Position numbers and translations under genes: made by a program
From: Clavulina sp. PMI_390
Taxonomy: Eukaryota; Basidiomycota; Agaricomycetes; Cantharellales; Hydnaceae
NCBI GenBank assembly: GCA_015039315.1
Contig: WIDE01000017.1
Location: forward strand, 152,181-216,180
Direction of reading: 5' to 3'
Length of the DNA: 64,000 nucleotides
Shown here: piece by piece, positions 35,061 through 45,951 of the stretch
Numbering within the stretch: the stretch's first letter is position 1
Layout of the letters: each line of letters begins with the position of its first letter
Notes under the pieces: model-generated
What the model saw: the letters and a program-made list of their open reading frames with translations, nothing else
Databases searched by the model: none
What the model was told of the DNA's origin: nothing

Positions 35061-37198
35061 TTAGATCCTCAGAGTATTCATAGCAGAAGCAATGACATCT
35101 GCCACCGACAGAGGTGCATCCACTACCCGAAGCATGAAAGAGGGACAACAATCAGGAGGTCATATGTAATCGACTGGGATTTGAGCGCTTGATGCACACT
35201 CACCCCACGCTGGATAAGATGCTGTCATCTCATCTAGAAAGTCAAGAAGAAGTTCGATGGTTTCACAGTAGTGGTTTGATAGCCGGTAATTCTCTTTCGC
35301 TTCTGGGGCTTTCAATTCTTGGGCAAGGACGCGGACCGCGTTCATTATATGGCGCTAGGACGGTGCACTATCAGCTACAACCACCCATCATCAGGATTCC
35401 AAGAAGGTTTACCATTGATGGCAAACCCGCCTGCACACTATTTATGCGTTGGGGGCCTCGAGATTCATCACAGATGTTGACGAGTGATTGCAAATTCTTC
35501 AACATCTCACGTCTGGCTTCCGAATCTGAGCTCGCTTGTAAGCTATGCAGAACCATAGCACTCCCATACATTGTCATGTGTGCAAAGAACATGTGAGGCC
35601 GGGAACTGCTCACGGCTTCAAATAAGCCAAACTCCAAGGAGTCAGAAAGCCCTGGAACCGAGCTCTCAAACAAGGTGATTTGTTCCTTCAGCGACCAATA
35701 ACTGTGTTCTCGGTCGTGGGCTTTTTTCGCTGAGAACCAGTATAAGTAATAAACGGCTGAGAATTCAGGGCGAGAGAGCATACGCACCACAGACTAAGCG
35801 ACCGAAATCAATGACACGTTCGAAAAGGTTCACTGTAGACACCCTCAACTCCATAACTGATGGCCGGTCATTGGGGTTTTTCATTTCCATGTCTACCTAT
35901 GAATGATCAAGAATGTCACAGATAACTGTCCAGCAAGTGTGAGGAGAGACAAACCTCGTAGGCCTCGCCATTATACGGAAATGTTGGATAAAATCTTGAT
36001 ACAGTGGCGAGAATCTGATCGGTGAGATAGATTCCACGCGCCAGCCGAATTCGGTCCTCAGCTTCGGCGTCGTCCTTGGCAGGTGGCAGCAAATAATCAT
36101 CCTCCCTGGAGGTGTGTGGGTTCCGAGTCAGGCCACATGCAGATGCAAGGCGAGCAGCTGAGCTGACAATTGCGAACGCTTCCTCCAGCCGCCGCATTCT
36201 GCCGATCATATAAGATGCCAAAATCATGCTAGCCCAGAGGAAATGAGGGAGGCGATCGGCAAACATGAGTGACTGGTTCAGGAAGTGACGGGTTCTGGCG
36301 AGCATGTAAGGCTGCAGAGAGGCTAAACGGCCTCCAGTCATAATGCACGCAGCCAGGTAGCATGCATACCGCAGGCAAGGATGGATAGATTCGGGGTGCG
36401 ACGATGGGAGAGACAGAGAGTGGAGGAAATAAGATGTGTCCATGAAGAAGTGGAACCGGGAGCGATGCGGGAGGAACAAGCTAATTCTATGGGAATGCAG
36501 CTCTTGTTAAGATGAATGGGTGTGAGGAAAGAATGCTTGTACGTACAGATATCTCGACGCTAAGGGTGGTAAGTCATCATCTTCTGACACCAATTGACAT
36601 GAGTCCAAAGCGTGCTCGACAACGGTCCGATGGATGAGTGGAGAGTACCCTACTGTGACTTCCCTACCAAGGTGCGGCACAACTTCTGCTGAAGTCCTTA
36701 AGGCAGGCGTAAGGTCCTCAAAGTAAGGATACATAGGCAGCCATATTGCGGCAATCGGCTGTTGCGCGGTGCGTGTTCCAAGGCGCTCGACTCGGTGCAA
36801 CAATCGTGCGGAAGTTAAAGATAAGTCGTGGAGTGGAGACACAGCCAGCTTATTGACGAGAAGTTCCAACTCCAACGCGCGAGCCTCGAGCTCCGCCCAT
36901 GGGTTGCATTGGAGTATCGTAGTAGGGTATTCACATTCCTTGCGAAGGCGCCGGCATCGAGAGCAGCTGGGCCTTGCGCTATTGCACTTCTACAAAACAG
37001 CAGTGTTGACGATGCCAAAGGATTGCGAGACGAAGTTGAATTAGTCAGCTGAGCAAGTGGTTGGGCTAAAACCCAAGCTGCGTGGCCAAGAGGTATTCGA
37101 CCCTCGGCGAAAACAATGAAGAGCTCGTAACTCACTACTTTGTGCCTGCGGCATTGGAAGCACGCAGTACCTTTCAAAGGCTTGACTACCCCTGGCAT
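35061..37198 (-). CDS. Zn2Cys6 fungal transcription factor TF4 (558 aa)
   Basis: Exons on minus: 37136-37198, 36547-36989, 35955-36486, 35788-35896, 35413-35729, 35204-35354 and 35061-35122. The start is the first ATG before the zinc cluster; Cys at residues 13, 16, 23, 30, 33 and 40, with K-C-N-S-A-R-P-S-C-S-R-C. It is most like TF3 by eye (same N-S-A-R-P and R-L-R-K-E-C). The middle region has L-R-Y-A-C-Y-L-A-A-C-I-M-T-G-G-R. Frame open throughout. Confidence 0.88.
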
Positions 37199-38339
37199 GC
37201 CAAACGGGGTAATGCTTTGTGTGTGCAACCCGGGTCACGGTACAGGCTTCGAGCCGAATTCCTACCTACCAGTTGCTGCAACAGTAGGTGCCATTTATCT
37301 TTTGATCGCGTGCGGGTGCCCCAACTTCCTGGGTTTAGTTCACCTCAGGGCACATTACGTAGACAACCAGCCGTCACGAGCCTGGGCACGCCACAGTTGG
37401 CCAATCACCCAAAACACAGTCAGCAATTGGTGAATCAATCTTCCTCGAACATTCGGCAGAGTTCGTCCAACTGCACTGCAGGGAGAAATTTACCGCTTAC
37501 CAAGCACCGACTGCTTCCCTTCTCTGCTACGAATCGGTAATGACTCTTCGGTTTTGATAAAGCCTCCTATGATGCTTGTTTCGATGCTCTGTTTATATTG
37601 TTGCTCAGCTAATATTTCGGCTCAACCATGATCAGGTCATAAAGAACTGAGGATCCTCATGGACTCCAGGACGACCATATCAGGATCTGGTTGGTTGAAT
37701 GCTTAACATTGCCATCGGCCTATGCTGTTGCGGAGAGGCGGCCCAATGCGCCCAAATCTACGATATGTGTACTTGCTTAGTTTGGGATCTTGGGCCCTGA
37801 CCGGAGGATTTACATTCAGATGGATGCGTTTTGGAAACTGATTCAACGAATCGCTAGCGAGCCCTTGTAATCCACCACCTAGTAATATACAGTCTGCTTC
37901 GGTTCTGTACACCACCATTTCTAGTTGCTGCCGGTCTCAATATATCACGTTGTTGGAGTTCTTGAACACCAGGTGGCTGCGACCCAGGATCCGTTGAGCA
38001 TCCGTATCCGTATTCTGAAATCATATACCAGCATGATCACAGCAGTGCGTGAAATTAATTCCGAGTAACTAAATGCGTTTCATACAATCCATTTCATTGG
38101 CTGGCCTCACGCTGAAAATGTACATTTGCTTTTTGTTTGTATTGTGATCTATCTGATAATATTGAGCTGGACATGATGAGAGTCGGGGTACACGATATTC
38201 AAATTCAATAGATCCGTAAGCGATGCAAGTTGTAATATGAGAGAACTGGAATTTGAGTCTACTATCACCCCATGGAGGGGAGGCATCTTGAACACCAAAG
38301 ATACAGAACATTACCCGGGGATTGTAGAGCAGACCCGGA
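37199..38339. other. Intergenic, TF4 promoter and TF5 3' flank
   Basis: 1.1 kb without a recognisable gene. Shared TF elements at 37355-37361 and 37438-37449. The part from 37560 to 38339 shows nothing I can name. Confidence 0.4.
37355..37449 (-). promoter_or_regulatory. Shared upstream elements of TF4 (variant)
   Basis: TACGTAA lies about 160 bases and TTCGAGGAAGAT (a two-base insertion relative to the other copies) about 245 bases before the start codon. Confidence 0.4.
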
Positions 38340-40477
38340 TCAGGTTGTTAGGACATTCACAGCAGAAGTGATAACATCTGCCAACGGGGCAGGAGCATCA
38401 GCTGGTCGAAGAATCAGAGGGCCAGCATTAGCAAGCCATATACTTAAGTTAACCCCCAGTCACCACCAGATCCAATGAACACTCACCCCACGTCGGATAA
38501 GACACCATCATGTCGTCTAGAAAGTCAAGGAGAAGCTCGATCGTTTCACAGTAGTCAACGGAAAGCCGAATATTTTCTCTAGCTTCGGGTCCTCGTAGTT
38601 CGTGAGCAAGTAGGCGAATGGCATTCATTATATGACGCTGGAATGTGTCCGTCATATAAGGTATTGTCAAAATACTAAACAGAGAACTTACTATCGATGG
38701 TAAGCCCCCCTGTACACTCTTCAAGCGTTTGGCGCCTCGAGACTCCACACACAGATTAATCAGTGATCTTAGATTCTTCAACAATTCTTGCCTGGCATGC
38801 GGATCTTTACCGGCCTTCAAGCTATGCAGGACTATCCCACTCCCATACATCGTTATATAGGCGAAAAATATGTGAGGGTGAGCCGACGTCACTGCTTCAA
38901 ATGGCTCTAAACCTAGAGGATCAGAGGGTAATGGGATTGAGTTCTCAAAGGAAACAACTTGCTCCCTCAAGGAAGCATAATCATTCCCTTGTTCGTCTGA
39001 GTTATCCGCTGAGGATAATAAAGGAGAGTATTGAGAACCGACAATTTAGGAAACAGGGAGCGCACGCACCACAAACCGAGCGAGCGAAGTCAATGACGCA
39101 CTCAAAAAGATTTACCGAAGAAATCCGTGACTGGAAGGCGGAATGTCGAGACCCAGAATCTCCCGTCTCCTTGTCTATCTGTATTAGTGAGGTTTGCCAA
39201 GACTGTCATTTACTCCCACTCCGTACTCGTATGAAGAAACGAACCTTATGTTCTGGACCGTCATACCTAAATGTCGGAGAAAAGCCGGACAGCGTAGCAA
39301 GAACTTGATCCGTGAGGTATATTGAGCGCGCCAGCCGAAGCCGATCGTCCGCCTCAAATTCGTCCTTGGAAGGTAGTAACAAATAGTTATGCTGCACATC
39401 GGTAGTTCCATTTCGAGTTAGGCCGCATGCAGTGGCTAGGCGAGCAGCTGAGCTGACAATTGCAAAGGCTTCCTCTAGCCGCCTCATCCTCGCCACCATG
39501 CAGCACGTTAGGATCATGCTGGCCCAAAGGAAGTGGGTGAGGCGATCGGCAAACATCAGAGACTGGTCGAGGAAATGGCGGGTTTTGGCGAGCATGTAGG
39601 GCTGCAGTGAGGTCAAACGGCCTCCAGTCATAATGCACGCGGCCAGGTAGCATGCATACCGCAGACAAGGATGGATAGATTCGGGGCGCGACGATGGGAG
39701 AGACAGAGAGCGGAGGAAATAAGATGAGTCCATGAAGAAATGGAATCGTGATCTATGTGGAAGGAACAGGCTGATTCTGTTGAAGATGGCACCGATTAAG
39801 ACGAATACACAACATTAGAGAGAATTTCAAACCTACAGGTAGCGAGAAGCTAGGGGTGGTAGGTCATCATTTTCCCCCTCCAACTGGCACGAATCCAAGG
39901 CGTGCTCGACAACGGACCGATGGATGAGCGGGGAGTACCCTTCCGTTACTTCCCTGCCAAGAAGCAGTTGCCCTACTTGTGCCGAAGTCCTCAAGGTCGG
40001 CGTAAGGTCCTCAAAGTGAGGATACATGGGCAGCCATATGGCAACAACTGACTGTTGTCGGTCAATAGCACGTGTCCCAATGCGCCTAACTCGGTCTAGT
40101 AGTCTTCCTGAGGTCAATGATAAGTCGTGTGATGGCGAAATAGCCAGCTTATTGACAATGATTTCCAACTCCAATGCACGAGCTTCGAGCTCTGCCCTTG
40201 GTTTGTCTCGCGTTTTAGCTGGAGGATATTCGCATTCCTTGTGAAGGCGTCGACATCGAGAACATTCAGGCCTGGTGCCACTGCACTTCTAGAGACCCCA
40301 TGCCGGGAATATAAGAGCGCCGCATATATCAATTAGTCAAGCGAGCAAAGGGTCGAATTGAATACTGAGTGTGGTCATGGTGTTTCGACCTCCGATCAAA
40401 TGAATGAATGGCTTATGACTCACCACCTTGTGCCTCCGACATTGCAGGCACGCAATTCCCTTGACTGGCGCTTGCAT
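38340..40477 (-). CDS. Zn2Cys6 fungal transcription factor TF5 (558 aa)
   Basis: Exons on minus: 40424-40477, 39837-40288, 39245-39776, 39070-39178, 38692-39008, 38487-38637 and 38340-38401. Zinc Cys at residues 10, 13, 20, 27, 30 and 37, with K-C-S-G-T-R-P-E-C-S-R-C. The exon 5 donor follows ATA (Ile) where most paralogues have ATG. The middle region keeps A-C-Y-L-A-A-C-I-M-T-G-G-R and T-H-F-L-W-A-S-M-I-L. No inactivating change. Confidence 0.88.
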
Positions 40478-41843
40478 AGGAAAAGGTATGAAAATAGCCT
40501 AGGTCTGCAAACTTGATACGGTATGGGCCTGAAGTGCCTATTGTTAATGGTCACAATCGGAGAAACCATCATCCTTTAATACCTAGCACCAACACCCCGT
40601 CCTGTCTTGGGCTTCGTTCCCCGCGGGCTTTTTACGTGTACATACGGGGGTAGTCAGTCATGGCCGTACAAGAGTCGGGCTGGCGAATCTTCCGAAGCCC
40701 AATCACTGATTCGCTGCGTTTCCCGCCGGGACCATTGGAGATTCGAGAGGAGTTTGCACAATGTACGGCATGAAAATCACCCCTCACCGAGCACCAGAGA
40801 GCTCGCCTTGATCGGAATTGCCGACGTTTCTAGGTTATGACGATGGCCTTCCTAAATTGCTAGCTGATACTCCAGGTGCTTAGTATCCTGGACCCATTGA
40901 CATTTCGGGGATAGTTACTACTTCTTCACGACGGCGACTGAGGAACTTCGTGCTCACCTGCCGTACTGCCTCCGCTGGGCGCCTGGCAAACGATCCAGTT
41001 TCGCGGCAGCCTTTGCCTCAGTTTCGCGGCGGCCCAATGCGCTCAACTATATCCCATCAGTGTGACTGTTCCTCACCCTAGGGTGGGAGCCTCGGGGTCG
41101 GTGTTAAATTGCCCTGACCCACAAATTTGCCCTTGAGCGTAGTGTTGCGTAAGCTTGAGTCAGCACTCTTACCTACAAACGCCTTCGTGATCCCGAGGAG
41201 CACGTTCCCGAGCACATGGCGTCGCTTCTTCTTCGGATGTCGCTAGTCCAGCGTCACATCGCTTGAGTTCCTAAACAGTACGTTCTTGGGTGGCTCTAGC
41301 ATGTCAGAAGAGCATTCTGCTCGACAGGCCCGAATACGCAGGTCGTTGTGAAGCGAATCGCCCCGAGAACGTCAGTGGCTGCGCTGCCATCAATCCGCAC
41401 CCCATACTGGCACATATTGTCCTTGACAACGTGGATAGTTTACCCGCAGCGAGGCTGTGGTGTGGTGTGTCTCTTCTATGATTGTATAGGTGTGTGATTG
41501 CCGCAGCCCGTGAAATCGACCGATCATAAGAAATGTGGGGGACCATTTGGATGTGATATATGATCGCATCTCACCAACTGATCACACCGAGTCAATAGAT
41601 ATGAACTTTCTGTATGAGGCAAGTAGTCTGACATTCATGTACTGAGCATGATGATGTAGGCCCCGGTGCATGTGATCCCTGGCTTTCTCGTCGGACTCAG
41701 ACAGGCCTACAGGGGACGTGAGTTGCGATATTAGATGCCCATTCGGCCATTTAGCCCGAGCCATCATCGGGATCAAAACTCTGGAGTAATGGTGTCGAAG
41801 CTGTGGGTGGATCTGCTATGGGCCGTGGCGTAAATATTGCCAA
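40478..41843. other. Intergenic, TF5 promoter and TF6 3' flank
   Basis: 1.37 kb without a recognisable gene. Shared TF elements are at 40632-40637 and 40687-40697. Bases 40970-41040 contain a short imperfect repeat of CAGTTTCGCGGC (twice). Confidence 0.4.
40632..40697 (-). promoter_or_regulatory. Shared upstream elements of TF5
   Basis: On the coding strand, CTTCGGAAGAT lies about 215 bases and ACGTAA about 155 bases before the start codon, with a CCGCGG block just downstream of the second, as in TF6. Confidence 0.5.
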
Positions 41844-44000
41844 CTAGGGTGTCAGGGCGTTCACCGCAGGAATAATAGCATCTGCAAGTGTTGTAGGAGC
41901 ATCCGCTGGCCAATAATGATCAGGGAGGCACAACAGCAGGATTTAGAGCTGGATCAGCAAACATTACTCTCTCCTTGATCAGAATAGCACTCACCCCACG
42001 CTGAATAAGACATCGTCATATCATCCAAGAAGTCAAGGAGAAATTCGATGGTATCGCAATAGTAAATGGATAGCCGAATATTCTCTTTAGCCTCTGGTGC
42101 TCGAAGCTCATGGACTAGCACGCGAATCGCGTTCATTATATGGCGCTAGTATGTTGCAGACTTATTGGCATGGCGTGTTGTCAAAACGACTGAAGAGATC
42201 TCACCATTGAAGCCAAGGCCGTTTGTACGCGCACTTGTCGTCTAGGACCCCGAAATTCCTCGCAGATGTTGACTAGCGATTGTAAATTTCTCAGCAATTC
42301 TCGCCTGGCTTCTGGAATTTTACTAGCCTGTAGGCTATGCAATACCATGCCGCTTCCATACAGGGTCACATGGGCAAAGAAAATGTGAGGGCGGGAGGTG
42401 GTAACGGCTAGGAAGCGCGCAGAGGTCTGTAGATCGTCAGAGAGTCTTGGAACTGAACTCTCAAGAGACGCAATCTGCTCGTCCAAGGAAGTATAGTCAT
42501 GTCCATGTGTGTCAGATTCATTGGCTTAGAACAACAACGCGGATTAATCAGTAACTGAGAATACCGGAGAGACGAAGTATGCATACCACAGACTGAGTGG
42601 GCAAAGTTGACGACGCGTTCAAATACGTTCAGTGTAGACATCCTCAACCCAAGGACTGACTGCTGAGTTTCCGATGCTTTCTTCTTGGCATTGACCTGCG
42701 CCATTGCAGATGATCGAAAATGTTATGGTGCTTTCAAAATCAGCGATAAAGAGGAGGTACGAACCTGTTGATTTTGTGCATCGTATGCAAATGTTGGACG
42801 AAAGCCAGACACTGTGGCGAGGACTTGATCGGTAAGATAAATCGACCGTGTAAGCCGAGACCGTTCCTCCGCTTCGGCTTTGTCTTTAGGTGGTGGTAGC
42901 AAATAATCATGGTTCGCCTCGGTAGCCGGATTTCGAGCAAGGCCGCATGCATAAGCAAGCCGCGCAGCTGAACTGATGATTGCGAAGCCTTCCTCCAACC
43001 GCCGCTTTCTCGCCACCAGATCGGATGCCAATATCATGCTGGCCCACAGGAAATGGGTGAGGCGGTCCGCAAACATGAGAGATTTGTCAAGAAAATGGCG
43101 TGCCCGGGCGAGCATGTAGGGTTGCAGCAGGCCAAGACGGCCGCCGGTCATGGAGCAGGCGGCAAAGTAGCACGCATATCGGAGGCAGGGATGAATAGAT
43201 TCGGGGTGTGATGGTGGGAGTGATAATGAGCGGAGGAAATGTGGCACATCTGTGATGAAGTGGAATCGACCACGATGTGGAAGGAACAAGCTGATCCTGT
43301 TGAATATGGGGGTCAATCGGATGAATATGCGCATACGAGGGTGCTCAGACGCACAGATATTGTGATGCTATAAGGGGCAGGTCTTCATCTTCCCCCTCCA
43401 GCTCACACGAGCCCAAGACGTGCTCAACAACGGATCGATGGATAAGTGGCGAGAACCCCTCGGTGACTTGCGGGCCAAGGAGAGGTTGTCCGATGTGCGT
43501 CGACGCTCTCAACGAAGGCGTGAGGTTTTCAAAGTGAGGATAGACAGGCAGCCATATTGGGAAGGCAGGTTGTTGTCTGCTGCGTGCCCCAATGCGCCCA
43601 ACTTGGTCCAATAATCTTGCTGAAGCCAAGGATAAGTCATGCAGTGGGGAAACGACCAGCTTGGTGACGAGTAGTTCCAACTCCAGGGCACGAGCCTCGA
43701 GCTCTGAACCCGTCTTGTCTCGCGTTTTGGCGGCAGGGTATTCACATTCTTTGTGAAGGCGCTGACATCGATAGCAGACAGGTTTTGCATTGTTGCATCT
43801 CTAGGAGATGGCCGAGCCCGTGTCGGGAGGAAATGGCGCCGTGAAGTTGAACGGTCGTGGAAGCAAGACATTGATTTGTGGCCCGAAAATTTTGCGTCAG
43901 ACCTGCCCCGACTCCCGACGGTATGAATATAGAGCTGGTGACTCACCACTTTGTGTCTCCGACATTGAAAACATGCGGCTCCGCCTTTAGGTCCTGACAT
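41844..44000 (-). CDS. Zn2Cys6 fungal transcription factor TF6 (557 aa)
   Basis: Exons on minus: 43947-44000, 43355-43800, 42765-43296, 42587-42695, 42205-42524, 41995-42145 and 41844-41905. Zinc Cys at residues 10, 13, 20, 27, 30 and 37. The cluster reads V-R-C-N-N-A-K-P-V-C-Y-R-C, so the usual Lys before the third Cys is Arg and the usual Ser before the last R-C is Tyr. Exon 5 is one codon longer than in the others. It is the last TF of the array on this side. Confidence 0.87.
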
Positions 44001-45951
44001 TGCGAAATTGTCACTTTTGTGCAATCCTAGTCAAGGTTTAGGCTCCTTCACTCGTTGGTAGTGGTCGGCGCGATGGAGACACCAACCTTTTAATATTTTG
44101 CACTAACGGCCCGACTTCTCATCATGCTTTGGTTCCCGCGGGGCCTATTACGTCGATAATCTAGTTGTTGCCGTGCCATGTCGGGCTGCCGATCTTCCGA
44201 AGCTCAATCACTTGAATCGGTGAATCAATCATCACTGTGCTTGGAGATTTAGGAGACGTTGCCCAAATCTACCGCAGTGTGGGAAACTATGCTCACCTTA
44301 GGTATCAATAATTCGGGTTGAGGAGAGCCTGCGCGGCTGCGGCTCAGCTCAAGAGCTGACTTGCTTCTTCTGATGGCTGGGTTTCCGAGTAGGGGCTTTG
44401 TTCCAATCAACATTTTGCTTCGACCGAACCCCCCACACACTCATGGCGAAAGTTGGGGGTTTTGTAGGCATGCTTAGTTGCTGAATTGACTAGGACGCCA
44501 GGTGAACCCCTTGACGCCACAGCATAATGGCACTCTATGGAGAGGCGGCTCGATACGTTCATGTGTATCACAACGACGTCAGTGACTGCGGTTCGTACCG
44601 GTTTTTACCTGGTTACGATCTCGGCGTCGCTCTCGAGTTTCATACCTTCGACGAATAGAGTCTGTCGAAGCCTCTAAAGCGATGCGGGTAACCCGAGATT
44701 TTTACGGGCAGCTGCAGGAAACCTGAGCATCCGTCGCCATCGGATCAGCCGCTGGGCTAACTCGCAGAATACATACGAAGAATTTCGCGCAGCCAGTTGT
44801 TGTGCCGAATTCGAAGTGCAGCCAACTGTGGTTCCCGCTGGGTCGATGTTGTTACATATCCAATTTGTCTTGAAGTGTGGATCGTGGTATCTTCCAGTCG
44901 TGGGTGAATGATGATTATGAGAGAGGCTTGTCACGATGTTCCTCACATTGTGTTGACGTCTATCTCAAGGAAGTCTACGAGCGATGTGAATAGGAACATG
45001 AGATGACCGCTGAACGGATCGGCCTGGCATTGTTCAGGGCCGCCGGAACCGCCTTTGGCACGATAACTCCGGGACATTCACACCGAAAATTGCTGACGGA
45101 CTTCTGCTGTAAGATGGGGTGGAGTGCCTGGTCGAGTTTATTCGCGCACTGAGCCGACGCCTTTAGGAGCATTGCCACGAGGAGGCGAGAGTCGGAATGA
45201 TGGAGAGCTTGCATATTTGAAAATTCATATTGGAAGAACGTCAAATTTGGTAATGGCTAGTCTGGGAAGTGTTAGGTCGATGTAAGACTCACCGCACGCG
45301 GTCATTGAGTTTATGACCTGAAAGAAATGTAGGGATAGCAAACGTGCTGAGAACACGAGGCCACACGATCATATCCCTAGCTATTGCGGTCAGCCATCGA
45401 CGTAAGACTCTAGGCCATAGACCATGGGATGAACATGAAGAGCCAATTATTGAAGGAACACAAGTATCGGATGCTAAGCCCCGGGACTGAATTGTTTGCT
45501 GACAATGGCATTCGCTTTGACAAGCATGGTGCTTTTCAATCGAGGAACATGGCTGTCATCTGGATTATCATAGATTTGTAGATGGATGCGTTTGCCTCAT
45601 GATAAAAAGAGGTCAAACCGTAGGTAGTTCCCACGCTCTGACACAATCTAAACACAAGCAAACACGATGCTCCCCACTCATTGCTCCTGCTCTCGCCTTC
45701 TAGAATCCTCCAGGGAGTGCTCAATTCACTCACATTTCACCAAAAAGTTCGCCTGCGTGTGATCCTATGCATAGATAGACTGGAATATGACATGATTGAC
45801 CTCGCGGGGCCCACTCTCCGATGGATTCTGTCCGTTGATATAAGTGTGCTATAAACCATGAGAGATCTTTTCTTTTTTCTCTCTTCTTCCTACGGACATC
45901 CTCCTCTTGTTGTCGCTGTTGCTGCCGCGGACATCGCTGCCAACATCGACG
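44001..45951. other. Intergenic, 1.95 kb, right border of the array
   Basis: TF6 promoter elements lie at 44048-44202 and 44148-44153. Minus-strand open frames at 44674-44946 and 44975-45244 have no family resemblance I can see and no splice support. The last part holds the promoter of the secreted protein gene, with a TATAAG-like string at 45839-45844. Confidence 0.4.
44148..44202 (-). promoter_or_regulatory. Shared upstream elements of TF6
   Basis: CTTCGGAAGAT lies about 195 bases and ACGTAA about 150 bases before the start codon, the same order and spacing as TF3 and TF5. Confidence 0.5.

Noticed and set aside
44674..45244. Two minus-strand open frames right of TF6
   Set aside because: No resemblance to the TF or membrane families and no splice or motif support.
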